DNA of 64,000 nt, from assembly GCA_963922205.1 (NCBI GenBank), contig CAWUHX010000073.1, positions 1,194,401 through 1,258,400 on the forward strand, given 5' to 3'. Each line of letters starts with the position of its first letter. Position 1 is the stretch's first letter. This DNA comes from Romanomermis culicivorax (lineage: Eukaryota; Nematoda; Enoplea; Mermithida; Mermithidae). The position numbers and the translations under genes were made by a program. A model generated the notes under the pieces. It was not told the DNA's origin. It did not search any database and saw only the letters and a program-made list of their open reading frames with translations. Below are positions 1 through 12,408 of this stretch, piece by piece.

Positions 1-70
1 TCAATAAACAATTTTTAAATCAAAAATCAAAAATTCGAACTCGAACATGATATAATTTTTTTCCATTGTT

Positions 71-475
71 TCAGCGGGTAGGCTGCGGAGTACCACTGCT
101 AATGTCCCCGTAGGATGCCAGAGGGGGACCCGTTAGGCAAGACTCCAGAAACGCAATTTTATATGCATGATCCACTTCTGTTACCCCTTGAAGTGTAAAG
201 AAGCGGGTCAAGTGAGATATATAATCCCTTATGGACTCACCAAAAGCACCAGAAAAGGCAGGAGGGGCCATGAAGCTGGACACAGGAGAGTGCTTCTGCC
301 ATTCATAGCCTCCAGCTTTTGGTTGAGCAGTCCAAGAGCATTCTCAAATGCAGCTTGGACCTTATTCTCAATCTGTGAAGGTAGATCAACTTCTGACTTC
401 ATAGTTGAGAGTTCGTCTTCTTGTAAGGTAGCTAAGACTGATAATCGCGCCTGTGAAGCTATTCAATCAAACTGA
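71..475 (-). pseudogene. Ty3/gypsy-type gag fragment (N-terminal part)
   Basis: Gag builds the particle of LTR retrotransposons. Positions 283 to 71 encode 70 residues with the motifs FSGAFGES and FFTLQG followed by YKIAFLES, closely matching the broken gag of the plus-strand element at 12.8-13.0 kb. The stretch 470 to 290 reads in another frame as a hydrophilic, probably coiled segment (around ELSTMKSEV), as expected for a gag N-terminus, so one frameshift separates the two parts. The frame closes at 71, so the copy is broken before the window edge. It is a relic, related to but distinct from the 12-18 kb element, and points the opposite way. Confidence 0.6.
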
Positions 476-2395
476 ATAGAGAGGGGCTCACTTGTCTGCT
501 TAAGCTTAGTACTAAGGCGACAGGAACATCTAGGTGTCTCTATTTCGTGAAAGTGAAGTAAGTGTTACTTTTGTAGTCGCGTGGTGAAGAAGCACGGGAA
601 TTACAAGATCATTTGCATGACGGCATTTTGAGGCTGTAACTCTTGTTCTCTACAATAACTAGCGACCACTTAACGATGGGGCTAGAAAAGAACAAGGTTT
701 TAGTCATCAGAACGGCCAGAGGGAAAGGTAGGTTGACTCAGAAGGGAATTTATCTGGTCACCTATGTACTTAGAGAGGGGATAACCCGAGTGTAAAGAGA
801 GGGAAAGTTACACCCAAACTTTAGTGAAGAAATGGGGCTAGACCCAGTTATTTGAACCAAAAGTAAATAAATTTGAATAAAATGGTGGTTTCCCAACTGT
901 AAAAGAAAAGCACGATGTGAGGACGTACGGATAAACCCGCGGAAAAGGGAATTTTATTTGGAGGTTGAGTCTGTTGTGCTAGTTTACAGACCTTGGGATA
1001 TGGGAGGGCTCGTACCCGACAACATCCTACTCACCAGGAGTAGCACATGGAGTAGCTTAAGAATTAATAAGTAAAGGGGGACAACTTAAAGTAAACTTAA
1101 TGGGTGTAAATAGATAGGCAAAAAATTAGTTTACACACCAGATTACGCAAAGGAGATGAGCTATTACACAATCGGCCTCACTCACTAGGAGCAATTGCGA
1201 ACTCTGAAGAGTGTTATGACTAGACAGGAGGTTCCCAAGGGGATGACATTCGCATGTATTCTACAACCGTGCCCAAAATGGGAGTGCGCATCTTGAACAG
1301 AACGGGAACTCTCCAGGATTATTATATACAGCTGGGGGCTGGGATTCCAATCACTGAGATGAAGTGAGGATCGCTAGGTCACCAGTTGGGGATAAAGAGC
1401 ACCAGGTACCGAGGTGCTATTCTGACACACTCAGTCAGTAAATGAGTGGCATGGGGGTCCTTGGCCCAGCTGTGCCTAAATGGAGGTGGGGAAATGCAGG
1501 CTTCCTCCTATGATTTGAGGCTAGGCTCAATGCATCTTGAGATCAGGGGTACAATCTGTCTCGATTAAATGAGTGTAAAGTGAGGAGCTAAGGCGGACTT
1601 AGTTGTAATGTGTTTTGGCGGACTCGAACATCTTGGCTTAGGCGTACTAGCGGCATATTATGCTATGAGGACAACCAATGGAGGCGGACTCAGGATTAAG
1701 GGCGACCCTAGTGCAGACATTATTAGGCCAGCTAACGAAGGCGTTTTAGTGTAAAGAAATGATTACAGAGGGGCCTTTTACACTGTAGGCCCAACCAGTG
1801 GCTGTGCCATAATTCCTGACAAATTATTCTGGCAGGGACACTAAAGAAGATCATAGATGAGAAAGAAATGCGAGAATTTAGATAACAAATTTACAGGAAG
1901 GTTGCCAACCCTTGCAGTTGTTAGACACAGGCAGTACCAACTGCAAATGCCTAACAGTTGCATATGTTAAACAACCAACCCAGCTTAGGCCGAGTGTAAA
2001 CCCGTTCAAACCTGCAGTTAAAGCTTAGAAAGGTAGTCACGTGCTGATCCATCAGTGCTGCTACCCTGGCGGACAACTTGATCAGTATCACGGACTGAGT
2101 GCTTCTCAGGTTGAGTGAGCATGTCTACTGATGTTTTCCAGGCACTAGTGACACACAAACACAACCCTCAAACAAGAGCCCTAGGTGTGAAAGTAATACT
2201 CCAATCATTACCTAAGACTCAAGTGGCAGCTTGGAAACCCACAGTAACCCAGTGATGAGGTCAAAAGATGTGATATACACCAGCACACACTCTGTGCTGA
2301 CCTGAGGTAACTGGGATGTAGGTGCCATAGTCTCATATTGCTGTATGTACGCCAATAAGTATGAGCCTACAGCTACAGACTTCTTACGGCAATAT
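476..2395. other. Gene-free stretch upstream of the minus-strand gag
   Basis: No ORF with recognisable content was found. The sequence is of moderate GC and carries a recurring short word, (G)AGTGTAAA, near 789, 1569, 1748 and 1991. Given the gag to its left, this is plausibly the 5' untranslated region or LTR of that minus-strand element. I could not find LTR ends or a primer-binding site. Confidence 0.35.
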
Positions 2396-2399
2396 GGGG

Positions 2400-3080
2400 C
2401 ATGGTTGTTGCTGACGCCAGAATAAGACTGTAATGTTTTAATTCCGATACCGGAATAGAGACTTATCATTGTGGACATCAGTAGATAGGGCCGTAAGGCC
2501 AGCAACCTTGCTACGACAGCACGGAGCATGGCCATTACTGATGTCATAAGGTAATAGCTGAGTCTCAGTTATCCTGCAACAATGATAGAGATGCAGTTGT
2601 TGCAGATGCCAGATGTGCGGTTTGTAAGGCCTCACATCTCTGAACAACAATATGGTGCATTGTTGTTGCTGACGTCAAAGACTGAAGCAGGAATAACGGA
2701 CCAGTCCTAGTGCAACAACACGAGCCTCTGCTGTTGCAGACGTCAGAAAGACAGTGCCATATGGTCACCATCCTGCAATAACAACCTGTTATGTTGCCAT
2801 TGCTGACGTCAGAGGTAGGGCAGGAGGGCCACCCACCTCTTAAAGCAACAGCAAGGGATGCAGCTGTTGCAGATGCAGGGGGAGGACACGGAGAACCATC
2901 AACCCCTAAATGGCCACATGCTAGGCGGCCATCGCTGACGTCAGAGGCATGACCCCGCTAGTCATGCCTCAGTGCAACAGCAGCATGTGAGGTAGTTGCG
3001 GACGTCAGAGGTAGGGTCGCCCAAGACACATCACCTCATAACAACAACACAATAAGTTGTTGTTGCTGACGTCAGTGGTC
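2400..3080 (+). repeat. Degenerate minisatellite rich in TGACGTCA palindromes (copy 1)
   Basis: About ten loosely repeated blocks of roughly 60-75 bp share the core GTTGTTGCTGACGTCAGAGG. Full TGACGTCA octamers, the consensus cAMP-response/ATF-CREB site, occur at 2670, 2804, 2936 and 3067. Near-matches such as GACGTCAG and TGATGTCA fill the other units. This could be a promoter-like part of an LTR or simply a satellite. The octamers are directly visible; a regulatory role is inference. Confidence 0.7.
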
Positions 3081-3099
3081 ACAATTGGTAAGATCGTCA

Positions 3100-5880
3100 C
3101 CACATGCAACTACCTAGAGAGAGAAGGAAAAAGAAGAGACCGTACAGTAGTGGAAAAAATAATAAAAATGACCTACTGAAGGGTTGCCAACTATGACGTA
3201 TGTGTGACCGGTAAAGAAAATGTTTTTTTTCATAAATTTGAATAGAAGTGAAAAGAGAATGTTTTATTTGTTTTTGGTAGGAAGGAAAAAATATAAAATT
3301 TCAATGTTTTTGTTTAGAAAGGAAAGTAAATGGGTTATTAGTTTTTATTTGAGTTGATTTTTGAGATACGAAAATTTATTGGGTGAAAAAGTTATGATAC
3401 TTGGGTCACACGTTAGGCATAGGAGACTGAGAAAATAAAAAATAAAGTAAATAGAATAAAATTTGAGGCCCGAGAGATAAGCAATGTGATCTGCTAAGTA
3501 CGGTGTTATATGTGTCAACAGTAAAATTTTGGCTTGTTTGGCAGGAAAAATCAGCAACTTGGCTAGTGCCCTGTGAAGATAAGAAAATTTTGAAAAGTGT
3601 GTTGACACACATACCGGACACAGATAACAAATTGCGACCACACTTGACATCCAGAATCAAGAGTGGAAGGAGTACTGTATCTCCTGATCCGAGATCCCAA
3701 AACCTTCAGGGGCTGTAAAACCTCATGGGCTGTGATACTCAAGTACCCGTACCCAGGTATACTGTAGTTAGAGTACATGCAAATTACAGTCATACTGTAA
3801 CCAAAAGGCCATACAGTGCTACAGTAACCTATCAAATCACACGCAGTGGATAGAGCCCAAAAAATGGAAAGAAAAAGAAAAAGGAAAGGAAAGCTCAGAG
3901 GAGATGGAGGCAGAAAACTCTATTTACTTGACTCTGGGAATGTATGACTCTTGGGGATCAACTCTGGGGAAAATTGGACACCAGGGGATTGATTAAAGCT
4001 TACGGGTGTTACTGTACTCATAAGGCATTAATTTACTTGCAAGAATCATTAATTTAATCACATGTGGGGCAAATCCCGACCTACAGTAATTAAACTCTTA
4101 CTCAAATGCGGTGCTATCTGAGTTGGCGTTAAACTGGAACATAAGGGCTTATTCCGACCTGAGGGGCAGTGTACCTGCTTGGGGGCGTATCCGACTTACA
4201 TGAGGGCAAAAATTTCATCCTTAGGGTCAGTAATCTCACTTGGAATGCGAATCAGTATACCTGAGAGAGGTTTATGCACTCAAGTAGAGATTCTCATGAT
4301 CTGAGAGAGGTTTCCCCCACTCAAACCGAAATTTTACCTAATTGAAAGAGGTATCTCACTCAAAAGGGTAAAAGGTTTGTTCCTAAGGACTGTAAAGTCA
4401 GACTTAAAGGTAGATTTTCCAGCCTCGCCATGTCACATTAAACGAAGTGGAGCCATGTCACATAAATTGAAGTGGGTGATCAGTCACATTGATGGGAAAA
4501 CCCATACCATATCCCATAGGTAATACCGCCATGACACTGCAAGTGACATGCTGTGACCCCGTTGGGTGGCTTCATTTATAATTCTTCGTTTCGGGAACCT
4601 AACTCAGCTGGTACTACCACAGGTAAACCTATGGTGTACCTCGGCCTTGTCCTAGGGTTCAGCTGTAGAATAATGGACAACGCGGCCTGGTCAGGGGTGC
4701 CAATCCCTAGTCCTCGTTCACTGAGAATGAGGAATGATGCCCTTTGCAGAATGGCGTACTGTAGGGGACCCCATTGTTAACCTAAATCCCCTTATTGGCC
4801 CTGACCTTAAGGGCCTGAGGGCTTTCTCAACTGAGGGTACTTCCGAGGGAAACTAGCTTAGGGGAGACTCCCACAAATATACCCTCAACAATAATAACCC
4901 CTGAGAAAACTTACTAATCCTTTTCTCAAACTACTCGGTGCTGGGCGGTGGGTTCTGGGGTCAAAGCGTGGGGTCCTACGGACGATGATGAATGGGTACG
5001 GGAATCCGAGCGACTCCGCGTGGGGTACTGCAGCTGCGGATCGGCAGGCGGCGGTATCAAATGTTTCCTCGGAGAGGGCGACGGGGTTCTTTGATCAACG
5101 ACAACGGGCGGTGAGCTCCTAGGGTCGGGTTACTGTAGTGGTAACGTATATGAAGGCTGAAGGCGAGAATATGTAAATTTTATTCGACGAGCGGCGAACG
5201 CAGTTGAAATATAAAAATATGATAATAACGACGAACGGCAAATGCAGAGACGCAAGGCTAAAAAGAGGCAACACCAGTTAGGAACAAAGATGAGTGACAC
5301 ACTAATGAAACATGCCCTTTTTAAGGGCTCCATAAACTACAGTACGCCTTGGGCAGAGTTAACACTCCCCTAAGCTAAATTTTGCAGCGGAAATTGTTGC
5401 ACAAGATGCCTATGGTCACATAGACATTTTCCAGTTCACAACATTAAGCATTGGGGCGAGTTTTCACTCTCCATGCTTAACATAGAAACGTCACTAGTGA
5501 GAATTTCAAACTAGTCGTTTCACATTGTGAAACATCACTAGTTTTTACTGATAAGAGGTGCACGTTGTGCTCCAATTACAGTGATGAGCTCGGAGAGCTT
5601 ATCTCTAACGGAAATTCTTGACCAGTGGGTACATACAGTAGTCTACATGTGCGATAGAAAATAATAAATCGAAACGGAAGTAAAATGTGTGCAAATGAAA
5701 CAGAAATGAAACATAAAAAGTACACACATAAATTGCATGTGAAAATTATAAACACAAAGCGCAAAATTAATGCAAATTACTGTAACAAAAAACATAACGA
5801 AAAATTGTGATGTGAATCACATGACATTCGACGAAATTAGTCGGCACGTGACAAAATAAACATTTCATATTCTCTATATT
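3100..5880. other. Gene-free stretch, copy 1 (repeats at 18992-21760)
   Basis: No recognisable coding sequence. Around 4250-4380 the phrase ctgagagagg...actcaa recurs three times, a short decayed tandem repeat. Around 5320 there is a GCCCTT/AAGGGC inverted repeat. The two copies differ most in this part of the duplicated segment, with scattered substitutions and a 12-bp indel near 4713. Confidence 0.4.
5510..5542. repeat. Nested hairpin with ACTAGT arms (copy 1)
   Basis: ACTAGT, then GTTTCAC, a three-base loop ATT, GTGAAAC and ACTAGT again form a stem of about 13 pairs interrupted by a small internal loop. In copy 2 only the loop base differs. No function is assigned. Confidence 0.55.
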
Positions 5881-6854
5881 TCCAAAAATTCTTTATTCAG
5901 TTGGGGAAAAACAGTGAATGAACTTTTCTGAAGCACTCATAGATGAAAAACCTTTCAGTATTTTCTAATTTAGAGTTTGGAATATCATTGCCTGACCTGA
6001 AATACTGACAGAATCTCTTTGTCTGTTTTTCAAAGATACCAAAAAAAATCTTTGTACTGAGCCAATCATGATAGTCTTGTACAAAAAACAGTGATGTTTA
6101 GAGAATCAGAAACTATGGATGTACTAAAAAGGAAAAGATCAAAAAACGAAGTATATGAGACTGCACCAAGTACATTTTTTTTGTCTCTGCTTTAGTTTTT
6201 GTTCCTCCAAGTCGCAATCTTTGAACTTCTCCCAATATGTTAAAATAAACAAGCTGCTTTTTCTAATCTTTTTCCACACGGATGTTTTTTTAAGTGAAAA
6301 AGCTAGAAAAAAGTATCCCCAATGAAAAAAATCACTCATTCAGCATATGCGATGGAGCTTCGAAGTCTGAGGGCAAAATGACTTTTTTGCTCCTGAAAGC
6401 ATTGATTGCCAAAGATATTGGGGCAATGGTCATAGAAGAAAAAAATTTATTTATTTTCATGTAAATATAAAATCAGAATGAGTGTTAATTGCATCAAGTT
6501 TGGACATCTTTGTTAGTCATGACCTACCTAACATAGGCTATGGGATGCTGCAACATTGAGAACTATCTTTTGATTATGAACTTGTTGCAAAAATGGGTGA
6601 ATTAATGTAGAAAAAACATTAACTATTTATTTGTGTGTTGATTGTCATTGTTCAATTTAATGCTGTACGGATATTTTGTCCAATTTGCTTGTTGCACATA
6701 TTCGATGCATCAGAGGGACCTTCGGCAAATTAGTCAAAACAGAGGAAAAATTTTTTTTTCACATACTACAACGTCTTTCCCACATATATTTTCTGACAAT
6801 TACTTGTGTTTAATCAATTCTGATCCATCTACACAAAGCTCTAGGTCTATTCTT

Positions 6855-7029
6855 AAGTGAATGACTCCGAAATGAGTGATTTCTAACAGAGTGATTCCCA
6901 TGTGAGTGATTCTCAAGTGAGCAATCCCCAAGTATGTGAATCCCAAACTCAGTGATCCTAGTGTGAGCTATTTTGAATGAATTCCCAAGTGAACAATGTC
7001 CCAAGTAGGTGCTTTCAAATGAGTAATCA
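6855..7029 (+). repeat. Short-period minisatellite, GAGTGATTCYCA type (copy 1)
   Basis: About ten imperfect units of roughly 15-18 bp (gagtgattcccatgt, gagtgattctcaagt and so on) run in tandem. The minus strand of this stretch looks like a protein rich in N-H-S triplets, which is a product of the repeat and not a gene. Confidence 0.7.
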
Positions 7030-8288
7030 AAAATGTGATAACATATTCTTCATATTCTCCTCTACCTTATATTTTTTATTGTATGTATTCCTTTGTTTTT
7101 TTCTGTGTGTGTTGCTTATGTTTTTATTTATGTATGCTTTTACATTTTCATCCTGTCCTTGCTTTCTTTCATTCTATTTCTTCTTTTCATACATTTTTGT
7201 AAATACAGTTCTTTTCATACATCTTTGTAAGTACAGTATTTATTGTATTGCATTGTAAGTTACTTTTTTATTGATATGGTTGGCATGACTTAATCCTGAA
7301 AAATGAAAATACATAATTCATAACTTGTTAATCTGACATCTTCAAGAATGAAAATTTATGAATTTGTTGCATGAATTTTTGATCAGCAGAGAAAATATGA
7401 ATATTAATATATTTTCCTGCCTGCAGTCAACCATACAAGAAAGAATACAGAAATGAATCTACTCTATTTTGTACTATAACCTTGTGCTGAATTTATAATC
7501 AAGTCATTTTACAATATATTAGGGTGGTTTTTTTTCTAAAATTATGGCTTATGATTGGTTTTATAAAATGAAATTCAGACTTAGGATGTTGTTGTATGTA
7601 AGAATGTTTTATTATTATTACAGAACTCACAACAGACAATAGCTCTCTTGGATCTAACTTAGAAACCATGTTGAGAAGAAGCAATAACAGAGTTGTGGAA
7701 AATCGTGTTTCAGGAGGTCTAGAGGAATGTCTGCACAATACTCTTAATAAATGTTTATAAGGTAATGAACTTCTTAAAGGGGTTTTGAAAATTGTCGTAG
7801 GGTGGTTGTGGCTTTTACCCAAAGCAGAAACAGAGAGACAATTGTTGAACCACACTGGCATGTTATTCATTATTGATGTATTCAAGTTGAGCCTTGCAAG
7901 CTCACCATTGGTTGGTACATGGACAAAAGGGTGAGTTTCATACACTTTGGCGGATCAAACAATATGTCTATCTGGAGATCCACCAAACCATGGAACTAAA
8001 TTGTGACTGTGGAGGAACTGATCACTAGAAACGCATTAGATGACCTGATGGAAACGGTTGTGCAGCAGGAAATGGTTCCTAATTACTTTCAAAGCATTGG
8101 GACTTTGAAGCAAACCAAAAAATCGAATGAAGATTTTGATTATTCGTAAAAGCTTTCTCTTTATTGATTTATTTTGGGTCATTTTAATGGATACCCTATA
8201 GGAATGCGACTTCCTGTGTCTTTTCCACTGCCTACATGGTGAAAATCATCACAATCTCATTGTTTAAGGACTATTCCCAAAAAAAGAA
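7030..8288. other. Gene-free or unrecognised stretch, copy 1 (repeats at 22876-24134)
   Basis: AT-rich. A minus-strand frame of 148 codons (7945 to 7499) is open in both copies but has no recognisable motif and low complexity. On the plus strand around 7950-8150 a short frame (VTVEELITRNALDD) looks like a decayed coding piece of unknown origin. Confidence 0.3.
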
Positions 8289-8760
8289 TTGACATTCAAG
8301 GTCATGCCAAGCTCAAAAATTTCACTGATCATCTTTATTGAATTTATATTGATTTGTTTTGACATTGTATTTTCTTTCCATATAAAAATAAATGCCTATG
8401 AAACTTCCATGCAACAAGATAAAACTGTTGGGGCAATGTCCACAACAACTGCAGTCGCACTGTCCAATGAAGCCACTGCCACCACACAATCCAATACAAC
8501 CATTGCTGTGACACCATCTGACACAACTACTGTCAGTGCATCTGATAAAAGTGGGGCTGCTGCATCTGACACAAACACTGCTGCCACGTAACCATCCAGG
8601 ACAACTGCGGCAGTACCATATGATACAACCATGGCAGCTCCACCCAAAAAAAATTTCTGCCACTGTTCAATTATCAGGTACAACTGCCACTATCCCATCC
8701 AATACAACAATTGTAGCAGGCATGGCTACCATCCAAGCTACTGTTCTAGCAGTCTGATCA
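8289..8760 (+). pseudogene. Thr/Ala/Ser-rich repeat ORF, interrupted (copy 1)
   Basis: A 100-codon frame starts with a hydrophobic stretch (residues ~10-32) that could be a signal peptide or anchor. It continues into imperfect repeats of about 36-42 bp encoding S/P-D-T-T-T/A-like words, resembling the mucin-like linkers of secreted proteins. A TAA at 8589 stops it. The repeat pattern continues in shifted frames to about 8760, so the ORF looks broken rather than naturally short. No family is recognised; it may be only a minisatellite that happens to be open. Confidence 0.3.
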
Positions 8761-10044
8761 ATGTCTGGGGAATTGATACTATGCTTGAAGATTCTGCAGC
8801 TGCAAGCTGCACACACATCAGATAAGTTTGTTAGTATTTTATGACAGGGAATTTTTTTGTGAATAGTGAGCTCTATGTATTAGGTGAACCACTGTTAAGG
8901 GGCTTCCCTCTGTGAGCTATGTATAAACCTGTGATGATTCTTCAAATGATACCTCCAATTTTTGGGTGTAATCTTCCTTGTTACAAGTATTTTATAGATT
9001 TCTCAATTTCCTGATGAATACATACATTCAGTCATTTTCATCAACATTGTTTACATACACACATAGTGACCCAAAAAAGGGCGACCAGCACTAACTTTCA
9101 AAACTTTCAAATGAGTGAAGCTTTTTTATGTGGTTTCCTGCCATCAATAGACAAAAGATCTGACATAAAGTGAAAAGTATCAGCCAGATTGCCCAAATAT
9201 TGAGTGGCTAGAATACTGAACACCAATTTTTGCAACTTAATTTTGAAAACATGACAAAAATTGACAAAATCGAGATATCTCACAGCAGAAAAGTACAAAA
9301 AATCCAATCATAACAATCATGTAACAGTTGGAAACTACAAGAGAGCTGTTTTAATACATCCTACCTTCTGTTTCACTAATAATTTTAATCTTTTCTATAT
9401 CTGGTCAATGACAGGATCGATTTTGGCAAAATTTTGACAATATTAAAACAAGAAACAGTGACCCTAAACTTACAAATTTGATACTTACAAATCCGGGTGA
9501 TGATTGTCATTGTTCACTGTAATGCTGTATGAATATTTTGTCCAATTTGCTTGTTGCACATATTCGATGCATCAAAAACAGTCGAAAAATCTTTTTCCAC
9601 ATACTAGAACGTCTCCCCCTGCACATATTTAGTGTAAAAAGCTTTACAAAACTCTTGTTTCAAAATAGTACAACTTTTACTTTGATTTCACAACTTTTAC
9701 TTTTTGAATATGACCATTTCTACTAAATTTCTGTTTCTACAGTAACCATAAATGCTAGGAATACAAAATTTTTGCCCTTGCAACAAAAACAAACAGGGCA
9801 TTCTAATGCAGGAATCTGTACTATAGAATCTTCATCCATTCTGATGTTATGAAAGTTAGCACCATTCATCTTTTTTCTGGCTCACCCTCTATATGATTTG
9901 ATTTTTGAAACTGTGCTTGAAGGACAATTTTATCAACATCCCTTCACTCCTAACCATGGGTATCCTGAATGTGACAGAGTCCACAAGGGTTGTATTCATC
10001 CTTTCTTTGAACATGTAGGCTCAATGTTTTAAAAGTAGAGTAAA
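8761..10044. other. Gene-free stretch, copy 1 (repeats at 24607-25890)
   Basis: AT-rich with no recognisable coding content. Near 9500-9620 it repeats the phrase 'atgctgta.gaatattttgtccaatttgcttgttgcacatattcgatgcatca' that also occurs near 6660-6710, so the two places share a dispersed repeat. Confidence 0.4.
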
Positions 10045-10960
10045 GATGCATATTTGTCATAGATGCATATTTGTCATAGCTGTGCCCTGGCAGTTAAAAT
10101 GTCTGTCAGCTGTACAATTTGCTGGGCATTCATTGGTGGAGTCCTGTTCAAGACAGGTTTGTAGGTGTCTGATGGCTTCAGCAATGGGTACACTTGTGAA
10201 GAGACTTACTACATCTAAGCTGACTAATTTTGTGCCTTGAGTGATGGGTATGTCTTTGATTTTATTGACAAGTCCTTACTATTTGTTACATTCGACTCTA
10301 TGCTTGACTGTCATGGGTTCAGATAAGTTAACAAATGCTTGGCTTATAGATGGATCGTACTTGCAATGCAACTAACCACTGGTCCTAATGGCAGGTTCTC
10401 CTTGTGGATTTTTGGTAATTCATATATGTGTGGTGCTTTGCATTTCTCTTTAATCTTGACTATGTCATTAATCCCTATGTCTTTGACCAATTTCTTTACT
10501 GTTTCGATTCTACTGATTGGATTTCTTACTGTCATAGTCTTGGTTGTCCATTATTTGCTCTCCCTTTGTCAGCTGGTAGTATGACAATGCTATGATCTTA
10601 TTTCAATGCCTTTAGAGCACAAATTTCTTCAGTAGACATATTTGGTTGGGGTAGGCTTTCCTTTTCTATTGCTTTGCATATCTCATATTTGAAATCATCC
10701 CTTGTATGAAATGTGCTGCACATTCAATATTCATTATTATTTCTGCAAAGGGGTGTTTCTTGGGGGCCATAGCAAAGTTTGTACCTTTCGGAAGTGCATT
10801 TTTCTGGTCAGGATTCAATTCTCTTTGGCTTTGGTTGCTAACCATCTTATTGATAATTTTACTTTGTTTTTCTACTTGTCTGATATCATTGAACTTTCCC
10901 TGTTGTCTTCTACTTTGGTGATTTCATAACACTTTCTTGCCAGGTCGGTGGCCCCTACCA
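10045..10960 (-). pseudogene. Penelope-like element reverse transcriptase relic (copy 1)
   Basis: Penelope-like elements encode an RT related to telomerase, usually with a C-terminal GIY-YIG nuclease. Reading right to left in drifting frames: an N-terminal motif KGTNFAMAPKKHPF (~10780-10740), the family hallmark LPKIHKENLPLGPVVS (within 10535-10344), and the motif-A region LVSLDVVSLFTSVP (~10220-10180) with its catalytic Asp. Several stops and frameshifts break it. It is cut off near 10045, before the YxDD-type motif, so it is dead. There is no GIY-YIG on this strand. Confidence 0.8.
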
Positions 10961-10978
10961 GGGAAAAAGAAGAAAAGC

Positions 10979-11145
10979 AGGGTGTAGTGTACAGCATACC
11001 AATGGAGCCATGCCGGGAGGTTTACATTGGAGAAACAGGATGAAAATTGAAAACAAGATCATCGGAACATAAAAATGCCCTGAAGAATCACAAGGAAGAA
11101 AGAAGTGGGGTAGCTGAACATTGTCTGAAGTGTGGATGTTCATAA
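10979..11145 (+). pseudogene. Penelope-type GIY-YIG endonuclease fragment (copy 1)
   Basis: The plus strand reads VVYSIPMEPCREVYIGETG, a stop, then KLKTRSSEHKNALKN and a final Cys/His-containing segment. This matches the GIY-YIG domain that ends Penelope-like proteins: VYxIPC, YIGETxR, LxxRxxEH. The stop (TGA at 11041) sits where the family has its conserved Arg and is one C-to-T change from CGA. The fragment points away from the RT relic just to its left, so the two are not parts of one colinear ORF. Confidence 0.75.
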
Positions 11146-12408
11146 CCTAAATTCATAACCTAATGAAAATTATGTATACTGATTTTTCAAATCCTGTTTT
11201 CAGAGTTTCTCTTTTTTCTTAGGAATAAGTTTATATTATTTGACCTAATAAAAAATGTGTATTCTGATAAATCCTGCCTAATCTCTTTCTCAATTGACCT
11301 TCCATATCCAGTTTTAAGAGTTACCCTCGTTTCATAGAGAAATGTACTTTCAAAAAGGTTATAAATTTTTCAGTCCTTCAGATGTATCAGTAAAGAAACA
11401 ATTAAAACTGTTTGCTGGTCTGTTCAAATTTTTCAAACTATTCTGTTTGGCCTTCATTCAAAGCCCCAGAAAGAAAGGATGTGGCCTTTGTGCTATTAAA
11501 GGATTAAAATGTGCATTCCTGATTTCATTGGCTGCATTAGCTGAATTTAAGCTTCCCAAATTTCGAGTAATGTTTTCCAAATGTTTCTGCATAGGATTAA
11601 TGAAACCCATCAGACCATTTAACCTCTGATCAATTGGTATTAATACTGTCAAGAGGAACCCTATTGACTTATTATTTTTTTTACTATGTACTTTGTTTCC
11701 ATATCACTTCAGATAGTATTTTGATAATCCAGTTAGGATATCAACCATTTTAGCATTTCTACAGTATATTCTGTATCTAGTTTTGTTCTATCATGTATCA
11801 CATGTACATTAATCTTAATAAGTAGTGAAGTGAAACATATTCTGTATTCCTTCAGTATTATCAGTAGTGTTTCTATGCTTGGGGCTTGGCCTAATCTGTG
11901 CCTGATGTATTTTTATCTCATTCAGCTGTAAGGTCCTGCTTTTTTTGTATACAAACCTGTGTTATCTTCTGTAAATCAGTTTGGTATTGCTTATATTATT
12001 ATTCTGGTGAATAAAGTAAGTCATTTATTTTGCCGTTAGAATTTGGCTCTTGACAAGAACAGACCAAGAAAAGAAAGGAAGAAATTCCAAAGCCAGATCC
12101 CAGGTTTTTTTTGGACCTGAGTGTCTGAAAAGGTAGACTAAATTTGAAGGTTGATGAAGCTTGGGGCTAGTCATTGATCAAAGGGTCTGAGACAAGTGTC
12201 AGATTGCAGGTGTCCAAGGAATAGGACATTTAGTCAAAAGTTAGATTAAGTGGCTTTAAGGAACTTCTCACAATGTAAAGGGTTGGTTACCTGGTGGTTC
12301 AAGTTAGTCATGCAGTACTGAACACATCAGATAGATTTGAGCCTTTATTTTCTCTTGAGTCAAGTTAAGTGATATGACTCACTTAAGGACAGTATTCAGT
12401 AGACAGAT
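11146..12408. other. Region between the Penelope relic and gypsy gag, copy 1 (repeats at 26992-28254)
   Basis: Two overlapping frames near 11342-11652 have no recognised content. Around 11990-12060 the sequence gtgaataaagtaagtc followed by TTTGGCTCTTGAC could be an LTR polyadenylation region and primer-binding site just upstream of the gypsy-type gag. No matching downstream LTR was found, so this is tentative. Confidence 0.3.
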
